A stretch of 64,000 bases of DNA from Nothopassalora personata (taxonomy: Eukaryota; Ascomycota; Dothideomycetes; Mycosphaerellales; Mycosphaerellaceae): assembly GCA_033816765.1 (NCBI GenBank), contig CM066296.1:1488001-1552000 (forward strand), given 5' to 3'. The first letter of the stretch is position 1, and every line of letters begins with the position of its first letter. The notes under the pieces are model-generated. The model was not told where the DNA came from, made no database searches, and saw only the letters and a list, made by a program, of their open reading frames with translations. The position numbers and the translations under genes were made by a program. This document shows positions 45,531 through 55,020 of the stretch, in pieces.

Positions 45531-46559
45531 AGGTGCGAGTGTGAGCGCACGCTGAACAGCTTTTAATCTCTTGAACCACTTGCCTGAGGAAGACGTCACC
45601 TTCGCTGTCAACTCCTCAGGGTTGGCGACCTGGAAGTCGGGGTCCTTAGGGTTGTCATCCTCTCCGTAGAACTGCGTGAGATCCAGGCCAGCATCGGCTG
45701 GCTCATCCTCACGTCTCCTATGATCCACCGGGCTGGTCGGAGTCGCAATCTCTTCGTCCTCATCATCGAACCGGGATCTGCGCTTAGCGACTGGCTCGCC
45801 AGGCTGAGTCTGTGATTGGGAAGCGTGGTCCGGTTGAGCTGGTGTGGCTTTCATTCCTAGCTCGTTCATTCGTGCTGCGAAGTCTGCTTTCTGGAGCTCC
45901 AACCTCTGAGCACTGACAATCCCTGGAGGTGGTACCCTAACCTTCGCGTTGTGATCTTCCTTTCTTGTGAACTTGAAACTCTCATCTTCTGTCTCGACGG
46001 TGGGCTGCATGCCTTTATGCAGTCCGAGGTCCTCTCGTAAGCGACTCGGAGGCTGTGACTTGTTAGGTCGTGAGAATGGTTGATGGATGCTAGAGGAAGG
46101 TGGTTGTGGGCCAAAGAAGCCTGAACCTCGTGTCTCGGGCTTTGCTAGTAATCGGTCGCGTTCGCGGCTACGACTGCGACTACGGTCGCGTTCGGCCTCG
46201 TCCATATCGGGTCGGGGTGTAGATGTCTCTTCAGGTGAGAAGTCGCTGTCGCTGTCGCTCCTGTAGTTGTGTTTGCTAAGTGCCGTTTGTATCTTGTTCG
46301 AGGCGATTGCGGCGCGCGATTCTTCTCGGGCTCGGTCGATTACTGTCTGTCTGGTCAATTCGCTCATACCAGGGTGTTGTACCTCTGGTGACTTGTCTGC
46401 TGTCAATACAGTGCTGTTTGCGATCCTGTATGTCGTGTCGAGAAGAAAAATGTGCGACTGTTGCACACCTTTCAGTCAGTCGGTCAGTCGGTCAGTCTGT
46501 TCGGGTCTTCTACGCGATACAAGATCGCTGTAGGCTATTCAGTTGGTTGATTGGGGTAG

Positions 46560-46568
46560 GTATTGCAA
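46560..46568 (-). promoter_or_regulatory. Putative self-primer binding site of element B
   Basis: Two nt inside the 5' LTR the minus strand reads TTGCAATAC, the exact complement of GTATTGCAA at 46603-46595 in the LTR (9 nt). This is the arrangement of Tf1-type self-priming, in which the transcript's own 5' end primes minus-strand cDNA. No tRNA 3' end was matched. Confidence 0.55.
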
Positions 46569-46570
46569 AA

Positions 46571-46722
46571 TGTGACGGGCAGGTGGTAGACGAGTTGCAA
46601 TACGAGTCTACGAAGAAGAGCGCGAGATGCGCGAGCTATTTAAATGCGCCGGAACAACGTTGTTCCGGGCCGATCTTTCACTGCAGGGTCCATTCACATG
46701 TGCCTGGTGTCGCTTCGTGACA
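46571..46722 (-). repeat. 5' LTR of element B
   Basis: 152 bp. On the minus strand a TATA-like TTTAAATA is followed about 41 nt later by GTATTGCAA, the likely transcript start. A perfect palindromic GGAACAACGTTGTTCC lies upstream of the TATA box. Confidence 0.93.
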
Positions 46723-47536
46723 GGAGCAGTAGGGAATTTTATCTCCGAGTCTTTTATAAGAAGAAACGGGTTCGCTACCCTAAAGAAGAAATAGGGTTAC
46801 GAGTTAATCGCGGTAAACGGATTATCGTTACCTAGCGTAGAATGGGAGACGATACTATTGCTACTAGCTATCTAATAGCACTACGAGAATATTACCTTAG
46901 ATGTCACTAATATAGCTAGTTATAACATAGTATTAGGTATGCCTTAGTTAAGAAAGCATAATCTAGTAATCGACTAGAGAAGAGGAGTACTTACATTTAG
47001 GGAATGCGATTGCGTTATCGACATTTAGCCTACGTAGTAGTAGCGTTCACTAGTAGATAAGGTAAGGAAACAGCTAAACGAGATATAGCTTACGCCGAAT
47101 AGAAGGATAGAAGAACCACCTTCGACCGGGATAGACACTAGCGTAGGGCCGCCGGGTTACGAAGTCACTAGTAGTAATAGAAGTAACGTACTATCGAAGG
47201 ATACTAATATCTTAGAGTTAAGTATTCCTAAGGAGTATCGTAAGCAGTCGCGACTCTTTAAAGAGGAATGAGGTAAGGATACCTTACCTAAGTACTAACT
47301 ATAGGATTATAAGATAAACATTTAGCTAGGGAAAGAGCCTCTATAGGGACCCCTATATTAAATGTCTAAGAAAGAGCTATAGACCCTACGAGAATAGCTA
47401 AAGGAGAAGCTAGCTAAAGGATAGATAAGAAGATCCACCTTAAGTGTAGGAACTCTATATATGTTCGTTCTAAAAGCAAACGGGAAGTTACGACTCGTAT
47501 AAGACTATAGGAAGTTAAACGAGATTACGATTAAGA

Positions 47537-47697
47537 TGTGACGGCCCATGGCCGCACAGCGAGTGAACGTGGCGAGTTACGTGACCGGGCCCGGGCCGAC
47601 CCGCGTGCCTCGGCTTGTATATTAACTTCTCGCGCCTCGCGCACCTCTTAGATAGCTTGTCTAACAACTTCGTACTACCTAAGCAGGTGCCCTTACA
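47537..47697 (+). mobile_element. Solo LTR, 161 bp, inside A pol
   Basis: TGTGACGGCC to CCCTTACA with target duplication TAAGA at 47532-47536 and 47698-47702; A pol is collinear with D pol on either side once it is removed. It is CpA/TpG-rich, not RIP-altered. The GC-rich U3 is followed by TATA-like TGTATATTAA, so it is oriented plus. It starts like the B LTR (TGTGACGG) but is otherwise different, probably another small-LTR Gypsy family. Confidence 0.85.
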
Positions 47698-48394
47698 TAA
47701 GAACCGATACCCGCTACCTAACATCGAAGAAGCATAAGATAGATTAACCGGATCAGACTAGTATACGAAGATTAACCTACGAGATGCCTTCTATGCTATA
47801 TAGATAGTAGAAGGAGAAGAATGGAAAACCGCTTTTAGAATAAGATACGGACTCTACGAATTCTTAGTTATGCTAATAGGATTGACTAACGCACCCGCAT
47901 CCTACTAGGACCTTGTTAACGAAACACTTAGAGACCTACTCGACGTATACGTTATCGCCTACATAGACGACATACTAGTCTACATAAAAGGATCCCTATA
48001 GGAACATATAAGACAAGTCTAGGACGTCTTCGAACGACTTATACATTTAGGATTTAAGACGGCACCCGAGAAATGCGAATTCTATAAGAAAGAAGTTAAA
48101 TTCTTAGGCTTTATTATTAGTACCATAGGGATAACGATCGACCCTACAAAGACATAGTTAATTAGAGAGTAGCTAGAACTAAAAACAGTTAAGGACGTAC
48201 AATCATTCCTTAGACTAGCGAACTACAACCGGAAATTTATTAAGGACTACGTAAAGACAGTAGCGCTAATAACGATACTTACGAGAAAAGACGTTACCTA
48301 GAAATAGGGAAAAGAATAGATTGAAGCATTTAAGAAACTTAAGGAACAATGCGCTTTAGCCCCTACGCTTCGACTATTCGATAGTAGTAAGGAA

Positions 48395-48878
48395 TGTTAT
48401 GTCTCGTTCCAGGGCTAATCTCAAAAGAGAGATAAGTCAAGTCACGTGGCGGTATTCTTTGGAGAGGCTAAAGCAAACTGAGCGAAGATGAATAATTGGA
48501 GTAAGAGTGTATTCCAATCAGTGAGATCGTAACATGAGTTGAACGCAGTCGAAGCCATAAGGGATTCTCAGCGTTCCTAAATACAAAGGAGATTTGCCAG
48601 TCTTGGCTGTCCTTTCGCGCCATGTGCGCCTTCTGCGACAAGTGCGCTCGTCGCTACCGTCGCGGACGTCGCTCATGTCGCGGGTACGTCTTTCGCGCTA
48701 TGCGCGACGAGTCGTCCCCAGTCAGGCGTCGCGGACGTCGCGCATACATCTTTTGCACGTGACCCGTGCCAGGATGTTTTCCCTTGCGGTGTTGTCATAC
48801 CGTAACAGTCGCGCATACATCTTTTGCACGTGACCCGTGCCAGGATGTTTTCCTTTGCGGTGTTGTCATACCGTAACA
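48395..48878 (-). repeat. 3' LTR of element D
   Basis: 484 bp, TGTTAT to GTAACA on the plus strand. The purine tract (minus strand AAGAGGGGGATGG, 48879-48891) adjoins it. Confidence 0.93.
48737..48878 (-). repeat. 71-bp tandem duplication of the U3 end in the D LTR (3' LTR copy)
   Basis: Units 48737-48807 and 48808-48878 differ at one base. Each contains a CACGTG E-box and ends with the LTR terminus, so the terminal TGTTACGG occurs twice. The same pair is at 55363-55433 and 55434-55504. Neither LTR of A shows the duplication. It may double an upstream activating site. Confidence 0.9.
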
Positions 48879-48942
48879 CCATCCCCCTCTTAGCCTAGCT
48901 CGTCCCGAGCTACCTTTTATAGTTGTGATCGCTTTCCCCACC

Positions 48943-49584
48943 ATGTCTTCGTCATCATGGCTCACGATGCCTCTTCGCCCTTCGTCTTCTTCTGATATCT
49001 ACGCGGAAACCATTAACGCCCTTTCTCGTTCTCGCCGGTTCCAGTCCATTATGCCCGTCTCGTGCAGTCGGTGTCGTCGCCAGGGCCAGGAGTGTCGTGT
49101 CGACGCTCGGTCCGGTCGTTGCAAGGCGTGCAACGACGCTCACAAGAAGTGTGATCTCCGGGTCACTCTTCAGGAGTTCGAGAAGATGGCCAAGATCCGG
49201 GAGTCGCTGTCCAGGAGTGCGGAAGAGGCGGAGGACGCTCTGTCCGAAGCAGAAGAAGAGGCCGAGAGGGTGATAGCAGCGGCTCAGCAGAAGGTGGCAG
49301 CTGCCCGTGCGAAGGCCCGCCGGCTGCGAAAACAGCTTCGTGCCGCGGAATCAACGGAGGACAATTCCTTCAAGAGGGCTTTGTCCACCGCGGAGGAGAT
49401 GGAGCGTCTGGAAGGAGAGTCTGAGGCCCCCGCGGCCTCGGCCGGTAGCGAGGTGCTCGTAGACTTCTCCGAGTTTGGCAGCGTTTTTGGGGAACAGGTT
49501 TCCCCCTCCACTTGGGGTCTTATAACTGGTGTCCAGTTCCCCGAGTGGAGTGCTGGCCCCGTTGAGCCTCCGAATGTTGGTTAG
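48943..49584 (+). CDS. Antisense ORF of element D: Zn2Cys6-like, coiled-coil protein
   Basis: 213 aa from ATG 48943 (context CCACCATG), on the strand opposite to gag-pol, between pol and the 3' LTR. Its stop overlaps the pol stop tail to tail (49581-49584). An MSSSS start and Ser-rich leader are followed by a cluster CSRCRRQGQEC, then CKACNDAHKKC. The spacing C-x2-C-x6-C-x8-C-x2-C-x6-C fits a Gal4-type binuclear zinc cluster. A long Ala/Glu/Lys/Arg coiled coil comes next (EEAEDALSEAEEEAERVI, AARAKARRLRKQL), then an acidic/aromatic tail. The relic of A has the same ORF at the same place with the same spacing. A DNA-binding regulator encoded by the element is one reading; a Gag-like or silencing-suppressor role is another. 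Expression is unproven. Confidence 0.7.
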   Translation: MSSSSWLTMPLRPSSSSDIYAETINALSRSRRFQSIMPVSCSRCRRQGQECRVDARSGRCKACNDAHKKCDLRVTLQEFEKMAKIRESLSRSAEEAEDALSEAEEEAERVIAAAQQKVAAARAKARRLRKQLRAAESTEDNSFKRALSTAEEMERLEGESEAPAASAGSEVLVDFSEFGSVFGEQVSPSTWGLITGVQFPEWSAGPVEPPNVG

Positions 49585-52500
49585 GTGGTAGGTCTCTTCC
49601 TTCTCTCGTAATCCTTGATTTTCTGTTGACAGTTTCGTAGGTGTTTTTTCGGTTCCCAGGTATTTTCTGAGTTGTCGTATCCTTTCCACTTGACAAGGTA
49701 TCGCTGACCTCTCTTGTCCAGGATTTTTTCGACTTCGAATTCAGTTTCCTCTTCTGGTTGGTAGTGGAATGTTTCCTGGCATGGCGTTTTGGGGTCTGCT
49801 GGTTCCAGCACGGAGATGTGGAACACTGGATGGATTTTGGCATCTTTTGGTAGTCGTAGTCGGTAGTTGACTGGTCCTCGTGATTCTTCAACGAGAAATG
49901 GCCCGACTTTCACATGATCCAGTTTCTTGGTCTTCCTTCGTGTCTTGAGGTTTTTTGTAAGAAGGTAGACTTTATCCCCCCTCTTTAGCTGAGGTGCCAT
50001 TTGTTGTTTTCGACGAGATTCAGTGAGTCGTTGCTGCGAGTCCCGAATTCGTTTATTGACGGATTTGTGTACCTCTCTTAGGTCTTCCGTTGTGGCGATA
50101 GCCCTTTCCGCTTGTGGGTGATCTCTCTTGTCACCGAACAGCGTAGGGTGTCTTCCGAAATTTGCGAAGAAAGGTGTTTCGCCTGTTGTTTCTGATTTGT
50201 GATTGTTCAGTGCAAGTTGTGCCATGGGTAGGAGTGATACCCAGTTGTCTTGTGCGTAGTTGACGTAGTGTCGTAGGTATTGTTCCAAGGTTTGATTTGC
50301 TCTCTCAGTTTGTCCGTCCGTTTGTGGGTGATATGCCGTAGACAGTTTGTGTTGTATACCAATTTCCGCTACAAGAGTCTTCCAGTAGTTGGATGTAAAC
50401 AGCTTGTCTCGGTCTGTGATAAAGACCTTTGGGAATCCGTGGTATCGTACTAGCTTGTCGAGAACGAGATAACCGAGTTGCTCTGCCGTGTATGTCTCGC
50501 AGGCAGGTATAAAGTGTGCATATTTCGTTAGGCGATCGACCATGACCAGTATCATGTCGTATTCCGTGCCTGTCGCCTTGTCCGTGGATATGGGAAGTTT
50601 CGTAATGAAGTCCATCGTGACCTCGTCCCATGGTTGTGTCGGTGGTGTCCTGAACTGTATTTGTCCATACTTCTCGTGTCGTGCAGCCTTATTTTGTTGA
50701 CAGTGAACACATTGCTTAATGTAGTTCAATACCTTTTGTCTCATTTGTGGGAATGAGAAGCTGCGTTGTATGATCTCGAGAGTCTTTGTGGTTCCAGGAT
50801 GTCCGTACATCGGGTTGTCGTGATGTTGTCGTATGCATTCCTCTTCTCGTCCTTTCGGTACTTGGTATCTTCCTTGTGCTAGTGGGAACTGTTCTTCTGT
50901 GTCCTGAAGAACGCGCACTATGTTGTTGAACTCCTTTGTGTTGGCGCTTAGACTTCCATCTGGATTAGTCTTAAGTACTTGTTGTCGCACTGGTTCCTTT
51001 CCTTCCATGTAGTCGCTTCTTCGGCTCAGTGCGTCGGCCCTGCCGTTGTCTTTTCCTGCGGTATAGCGGATTTCAAACTTGTACTGTCCGAGCAATTCCG
51101 ACCAGCGGGCCTGTCTTCGGGTCAGTACTTTCGTTGTAGTGAAGTAAGTGAGATTCTTGTGATCAGAAAGAATCGTCAGCTTAGGTGCTCCTTCCGCATA
51201 TACTCTCCAGTGCTGCATTGCAGCGACAATAGCGAGAAGTTCCTTATCATGGATGTCGTAGTTTTGTTCCGCGGGTGTCATTTTTCTTGAGTAATAGGCC
51301 ACTGGGTGTCTTTTCCCATCGTGTTCTTGTGTAAGGCATGCGCCTATGGCCATGTCCGATGCGTCCGTTTCGATTTGGACTTCCTTTGTTCCGTCGAATA
51401 GTCGAAGTGTTGGTGCTGAGGCGCACTGTCTTTTGAGTGTTTCGAAAGCTTGTCGTTCTTTGTTGCCCCAGGTCCACTTGGTGTCTTTCCTAGTGAGTGC
51501 AGTCATGGCTGCAGCCGTTTTGGAGTAGTCCTTGATGAACTTGCGGTTATAGTTTGCGAGTCCAAGGAACGATTGTACGTCCTTAACGTTGGCTGGCGTC
51601 GGCCATTCTTCGATAGACTGTGTCTTTGCCGGGTCGATCTGGATTCCTGTTGTGCTTATGATGAATCCGAGGAATTTAACTTGTTTCTTGTGGAACTCGC
51701 ATTTTTCTGGTGCCGTCTTGAACCCTACCCTTGTGAGGCGCTCGAAGACGTCCTGGACTTGTCTAATGTGGTTCTGCAGTGATCCTTTGGTGTAGACGAG
51801 GATGTCGTCCATATAGGCAATGACGCACACGTCAAGAAGTTCTCTCAGCGTCTCATTGACTAGGTCTTGACAGGATGCGGGTGCGTTGGTCAGTCCCATT
51901 GGCATGACCAAGAATTCGTAGAGTCCGTATCGTGTTCTGAATGCGGTTTTCCATTCCTCTCCTTCCGCCATCCGGATGGCGTAGAAGGCGTCTCGTAGAT
52001 CGATCTTTGTGTACCAGTCGGATCCGGTGAGTCGGTCCTGTGCTTCTTCGATGTTCGGTAATGGATATCGGTTCTTTATCGTGATCTCGTTCAATTTTCG
52101 GTAGTCTTGTACGAGTCGTAGTTTCCCGTTTTGTTTTGGAACAAACATACATGGAGTTCCCGCACTTGAGGTGGATCTTCTTATCCATCCTTTGTCGAGT
52201 TTCTCCTTCAGCCATTCTCGTAGGGTTTTGAGCTCTTTCTCGGACATTTGATATAGGGGTCCCCATGGAGGCTCCTTCCCTGGCTGAATGTTTATCTTGT
52301 GGTCCCATGGTTGGTGTCTAGGTAAGGCGTCTCTACCCTTTTCCTCTTCAAAGAGCCTTTTCCACTTAAGGTACTCCTTGGGAATGCTTGGTTCCGATAT
52401 ACCAGCATCCTTCGATGGTGCGTTACTTCCATCCGTTCCAGTGATTTCGTGATCCGGCGGCCCCACGCCAGTATCTATCCCGGTCGAAGGTGGTTCTTGA

Positions 52501-53000
52501 TTCCTTCTGTTCGGCGCAAGCTCGAATGCGTTGAGCTGTTTCCTTGCCTCATCTACCATCGTCCGCTGTCGATGCGTAGGTTCAATGCCTATAACGCAGT
52601 TGCATTGCCTAAATGTGAGTACTCTTCTCCTCCAGTCGATAACTGGATTGTGCTTTCTCAACCAAGGCATACCTAATACTATGTCATGACTGGCCATATC
52701 AGTGACATCCAAGGTAATGTTCTCGTGGTGCTGTTGGATAGCCAGTGGCAATGGTGTCGTCTCCCATTCCACGCTAGGTAACGATGATCCGTCTACCGCG
52801 ATCAATTCGTAACCCCATTTCTTCTTCAGGGTAGCTAGCCCGTTTCTTGTTGTGAAAGACTCGGAAATAAAGTTCCCCGCTGCTCCGGAGTCGATCATGA
52901 CACTGGTCCTGTGTCCGTTGACGATTGCTTGTATCTGGAAAACTGTGTTTGGTGTCGATGCGTGAGCCTGAGTGTTGCATAACTCCCTTTGGTCGCTCAT
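49581..53000 (-). CDS. pol: pol polyprotein of element D, with C-terminal chromodomain
   Basis: 1139 aa from the ATG that overlaps the gag stop (ATGA), so translation probably restarts after gag termination. Protease with VMIDSGAAGNF at about 34-45. Reverse transcriptase at about 270-440 with CVIAYMDDILVYTKG (YMDD). RNase H at about 540-660 (IETDASDMAIGACL). Integrase zinc domain HHDNPMYGHPG...CVHC at about 722-770 and core residues in VTMDFITKLP, FITDRDKLFT and HPQTDGQTERANQ. A chromodomain at about 1083-1120 (FEVEKILDKRGQRYLVKWKG, then NTWEPKKHL) is the mark of chromoviruses and would steer integration to modified chromatin. Intact throughout. Its stop codon overlaps the stop of the antisense ORF. 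Confidence 0.95.
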   Translation of the reverse strand: MSDQRELCNTQAHASTPNTVFQIQAIVNGHRTSVMIDSGAAGNFISESFTTRNGLATLKKKWGYELIAVDGSSLPSVEWETTPLPLAIQQHHENITLDVTDMASHDIVLGMPWLRKHNPVIDWRRRVLTFRQCNCVIGIEPTHRQRTMVDEARKQLNAFELAPNRRNQEPPSTGIDTGVGPPDHEITGTDGSNAPSKDAGISEPSIPKEYLKWKRLFEEEKGRDALPRHQPWDHKINIQPGKEPPWGPLYQMSEKELKTLREWLKEKLDKGWIRRSTSSAGTPCMFVPKQNGKLRLVQDYRKLNEITIKNRYPLPNIEEAQDRLTGSDWYTKIDLRDAFYAIRMAEGEEWKTAFRTRYGLYEFLVMPMGLTNAPASCQDLVNETLRELLDVCVIAYMDDILVYTKGSLQNHIRQVQDVFERLTRVGFKTAPEKCEFHKKQVKFLGFIISTTGIQIDPAKTQSIEEWPTPANVKDVQSFLGLANYNRKFIKDYSKTAAAMTALTRKDTKWTWGNKERQAFETLKRQCASAPTLRLFDGTKEVQIETDASDMAIGACLTQEHDGKRHPVAYYSRKMTPAEQNYDIHDKELLAIVAAMQHWRVYAEGAPKLTILSDHKNLTYFTTTKVLTRRQARWSELLGQYKFEIRYTAGKDNGRADALSRRSDYMEGKEPVRQQVLKTNPDGSLSANTKEFNNIVRVLQDTEEQFPLAQGRYQVPKGREEECIRQHHDNPMYGHPGTTKTLEIIQRSFSFPQMRQKVLNYIKQCVHCQQNKAARHEKYGQIQFRTPPTQPWDEVTMDFITKLPISTDKATGTEYDMILVMVDRLTKYAHFIPACETYTAEQLGYLVLDKLVRYHGFPKVFITDRDKLFTSNYWKTLVAEIGIQHKLSTAYHPQTDGQTERANQTLEQYLRHYVNYAQDNWVSLLPMAQLALNNHKSETTGETPFFANFGRHPTLFGDKRDHPQAERAIATTEDLREVHKSVNKRIRDSQQRLTESRRKQQMAPQLKRGDKVYLLTKNLKTRRKTKKLDHVKVGPFLVEESRGPVNYRLRLPKDAKIHPVFHISVLEPADPKTPCQETFHYQPEEETEFEVEKILDKRGQRYLVKWKGYDNSENTWEPKKHLRNCQQKIKDYERRKRPTT

Positions 53001-55003
53001 TCCTGGGGAGCTGATCCTTTTCCCGAATGGTATGTGGTTCGCTGTGCTTCGTGCCTAGAGGCTTCGGCTAGAACCTGTAGCCCGTTGCCCTGTGTCCACA
53101 CTTGTAGTCTGTTGCGTTCCTGGATCTTCTGCGATTCTGAGTAGAGAGCCTGTACATGCTGTACTGCTGTTCGTAGTTCGTTTGAGACGAAAGTTCCTGC
53201 TGGTGTTAGGTATCCGGTACCTGTCATCCGGCTTCCTATGGGTGGTCGTTCGACAACCGCTTTAGCCAAGTTCTCAGTGTCGTTCATGGTTGGGTAGCCC
53301 CACACCATGCCCCTCATCGTGTCGAGTGTCTTGTCGAACTCGCTGGGGTTTAGGTATCGTTTCCCTGAGAACTTTGGTAGGAATTCTTCATGCCTTCGTT
53401 GGAGGTAGATGATTAACTCATAGAGCTTTCTTGGCGCGTCTACCGTGAACGTGCATACTTCGTTTTCGTCGTCGGTGTCGCTCTCTTCTTCTTCGGATGA
53501 GTCCTCGCTTGACTCTTCCGGTACGTAATCTTCTTCAATAGTGTCCAGCTTGTTCGTTTGTTGTTCGGGAGCTGGTGACCAGCGTCCGTTCCATTCTGGA
53601 TCCTGGTTTTCTTTGTCGTCGTCGAAGTAAGATTCGTCTACATCCACTTCCTGGAGCTTGTTTCGTCCATGTTGTGCTCCCAGGGTTCCTGCTGGCTGTT
53701 GTGGCCAGTACCCTGCGCCTGCTTTGGCGTCGTAGTGGGTTTGACACGAGTCCTGGTAACAGAAACGCCAATGAAGGCTTCCGTGACCATGTCGAGACTC
53801 TTTCTCGACTTCATGGTTGACTCCTCGTGCCATCATGCCAAACAATCTGATCTTGATGTCGATCTCTGATTGTTGGTCATTCGGTGGTGGTGTATGTTGT
53901 TGAACATGGTGTCCTCCTCGTCCTTGTGAGGGGTCCAGGAGAGGCGTCGCAACCCGGTTGCTATCCTTCTCCTCCACTCTCTGGGTATAGTTGAATTGTC
54001 GGGGTCCAACACTGCTCCCAGATTTGTCCACCTTTGGTTGCATCATATTGAACTGCTCGCGGCGCACCATATTTTTACCGCGGCAATCCCGCGCCATGTG
54101 GCCTTCTTTGCCACAGGCGTAGCATGTGAGTTTTCCTTTTCCTTTGAAGGGCTTTCCGTGGCCCCTACTCTTATCGATCTTCCGTCCTCGTTGGGTAGCG
54201 TCCAGTTCCATTGGCTGTGGTCCATAGTAGGGCTGGCTTTGTCGTGAGAATCCTCCCCTCGCAACGTACCCCCCTGAGGGTTTGCGATCTGGAGCGTATC
54301 CTGCCATGCCTCCTACCTTGGAGTCGTATTTCTTTTCCTGGTACCGTTCCCAGAGCTGATCGTCGATGTCGATCGACGCCTTCATCAGTCCTTCGAGGTT
54401 GGTGATCGCTCCTCCGTGTCTCATCAACTCGTCCTTGACGGAGTCCTTGAGTCCACGTCGGAACATAGTCATCAACGCCGTCTGGTCCCATCCGGTGATC
54501 TGTCCGTATTCTTCGAATTTGGCGGCGTACTCTGAAGTAGACGTCTTCTGCTTCAGGTGTTGAATGATTCGTATGGCCTGTTGGACTTCGTTCGAGGTTC
54601 CAAAGATTGACTTCATCTTGTCTTTGAAAAGGGTGTAGTTCCTGAACATTCCGGTGGGGTCTAATCGTCCCATACCGTCGAGGTATTCCTTGAGGTAAGG
54701 TTTGATCCAGTTCTGCGCACTTCCGCGAAGGAACGTGATGGCGAAGATAGTTCTTTTGTCGGTGTCGACTGGGTTGAACATGAGGTACATGTCCATCTGG
54801 TTGACCCAGTCGTCGAACTTGGCCCTATCTCCATGGAAGAGGTCCGGCTTAGCAGCCTTAACGTCGCTCTTCCTTGGAGTAGGCTCGTCATCGTCATCAG
54901 ACTCATCGTCCTTCGTGGTGGTCTGTCGTGGTGGCGCACGGCGGATGCTTCCTGCTTCGCTGGGGGCGGGTGTTCCCCTACCAGCTGCTTGAGTAGCGCT
55001 CAT
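52997..55003 (-). CDS. gag: gag of element D
   Basis: The first ATG after the 5' LTR is at 55003, 17 bp from it, giving 668 aa. An upstream in-frame extension would begin within the LTR and was not used. The retrotransposon gag domain at about 60-250 includes FHGDRAKFDDWVNQMDMYL and GSAQNWIKPYLKEYL. A CCHC zinc knuckle CYACGKEGHMARDC (C-x2-C-x4-H-x4-C) is at about 293-306, after a basic KGKG linker. An acidic C-terminal third (EESSEDSSEEEESDTDDENE) follows. It assembles the virus-like particle and binds the genomic RNA. The stop TGA overlaps the pol ATG (ATGA at 53000-52997). Confidence 0.93.
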   Translation of the reverse strand: MSATQAAGRGTPAPSEAGSIRRAPPRQTTTKDDESDDDDEPTPRKSDVKAAKPDLFHGDRAKFDDWVNQMDMYLMFNPVDTDKRTIFAITFLRGSAQNWIKPYLKEYLDGMGRLDPTGMFRNYTLFKDKMKSIFGTSNEVQQAIRIIQHLKQKTSTSEYAAKFEEYGQITGWDQTALMTMFRRGLKDSVKDELMRHGGAITNLEGLMKASIDIDDQLWERYQEKKYDSKVGGMAGYAPDRKPSGGYVARGGFSRQSQPYYGPQPMELDATQRGRKIDKSRGHGKPFKGKGKLTCYACGKEGHMARDCRGKNMVRREQFNMMQPKVDKSGSSVGPRQFNYTQRVEEKDSNRVATPLLDPSQGRGGHHVQQHTPPPNDQQSEIDIKIRLFGMMARGVNHEVEKESRHGHGSLHWRFCYQDSCQTHYDAKAGAGYWPQQPAGTLGAQHGRNKLQEVDVDESYFDDDKENQDPEWNGRWSPAPEQQTNKLDTIEEDYVPEESSEDSSEEEESDTDDENEVCTFTVDAPRKLYELIIYLQRRHEEFLPKFSGKRYLNPSEFDKTLDTMRGMVWGYPTMNDTENLAKAVVERPPIGSRMTGTGYLTPAGTFVSNELRTAVQHVQALYSESQKIQERNRLQVWTQGNGLQVLAEASRHEAQRTTYHSGKGSAPQE

Positions 55004-55010
55004 CCTGAGG

Positions 55011-55018
55011 GCGTTCAA
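55011..55018 (-). promoter_or_regulatory. Putative self-primer binding site of element D
   Basis: Two nt inside the 5' LTR the minus strand reads TTGAACGC, complementary over 8 nt to GCGTTCAA in the LTR R region (55172-55165). Same position and geometry as in element B. The relic of A keeps it as TTAAACGC, one RIP change away. Confidence 0.5.
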
Positions 55019-55020
55019 AG

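Larger units (their letters stand above)
43552..46367 (-). pseudogene. gag of element B, interrupted by an inverted duplication
   Basis: Starts at ATG 46367 (MSELTRQTVIDRAREE). The N-terminal half is Arg/Ser/Pro-rich, then a long coiled coil (EKIEELEAEVERLEARADGY, LTTLRKELSRTKRQ) and the retrotransposon gag domain (FKGDRSKYERFKTVA, then AMKDTWTSIDDLWEQFD). Near the C-terminus there is a CCHC knuckle CFKCHELGHRGEDAAC with the last spacing widened to six, and an RG-rich tract. The frame is correct to 44862, then enters an inserted inverted copy and stops at 44787. The original frame resumes at 44325 and ends with TAA at 43552-43554. The interruption adds 536 nt net, not a multiple of three. Confidence 0.85.
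38811..46722 (-). mobile_element. Element B: Ty3/Gypsy retrotransposon with 152-bp LTRs, intact pol, broken gag
   Basis: LTRs 38811-38962 and 46571-46722 are identical (152 bp, TGTGACGGGC to TTCGTGACA). Target duplication GGAGC lies at 38806-38810 and 46723-46727; the interrupted A pol sequence resumes exactly after it. On the minus strand: 5' LTR, primer site, gag, -1 frameshift site, pol (protease-RT-RNase H-integrase), purine tract, 3' LTR. No RIP signature and identical LTRs mean a recent insertion. Gag is interrupted by an inverted 519-bp copy of part of itself, so this copy is probably not autonomous. Confidence 0.93.

Noticed and set aside
48594..48833. 79-aa frame present identically at 48594 and 55220
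   Set aside because: Lies wholly inside the D LTRs and repeats because the LTRs do; no domain or protein-like composition.
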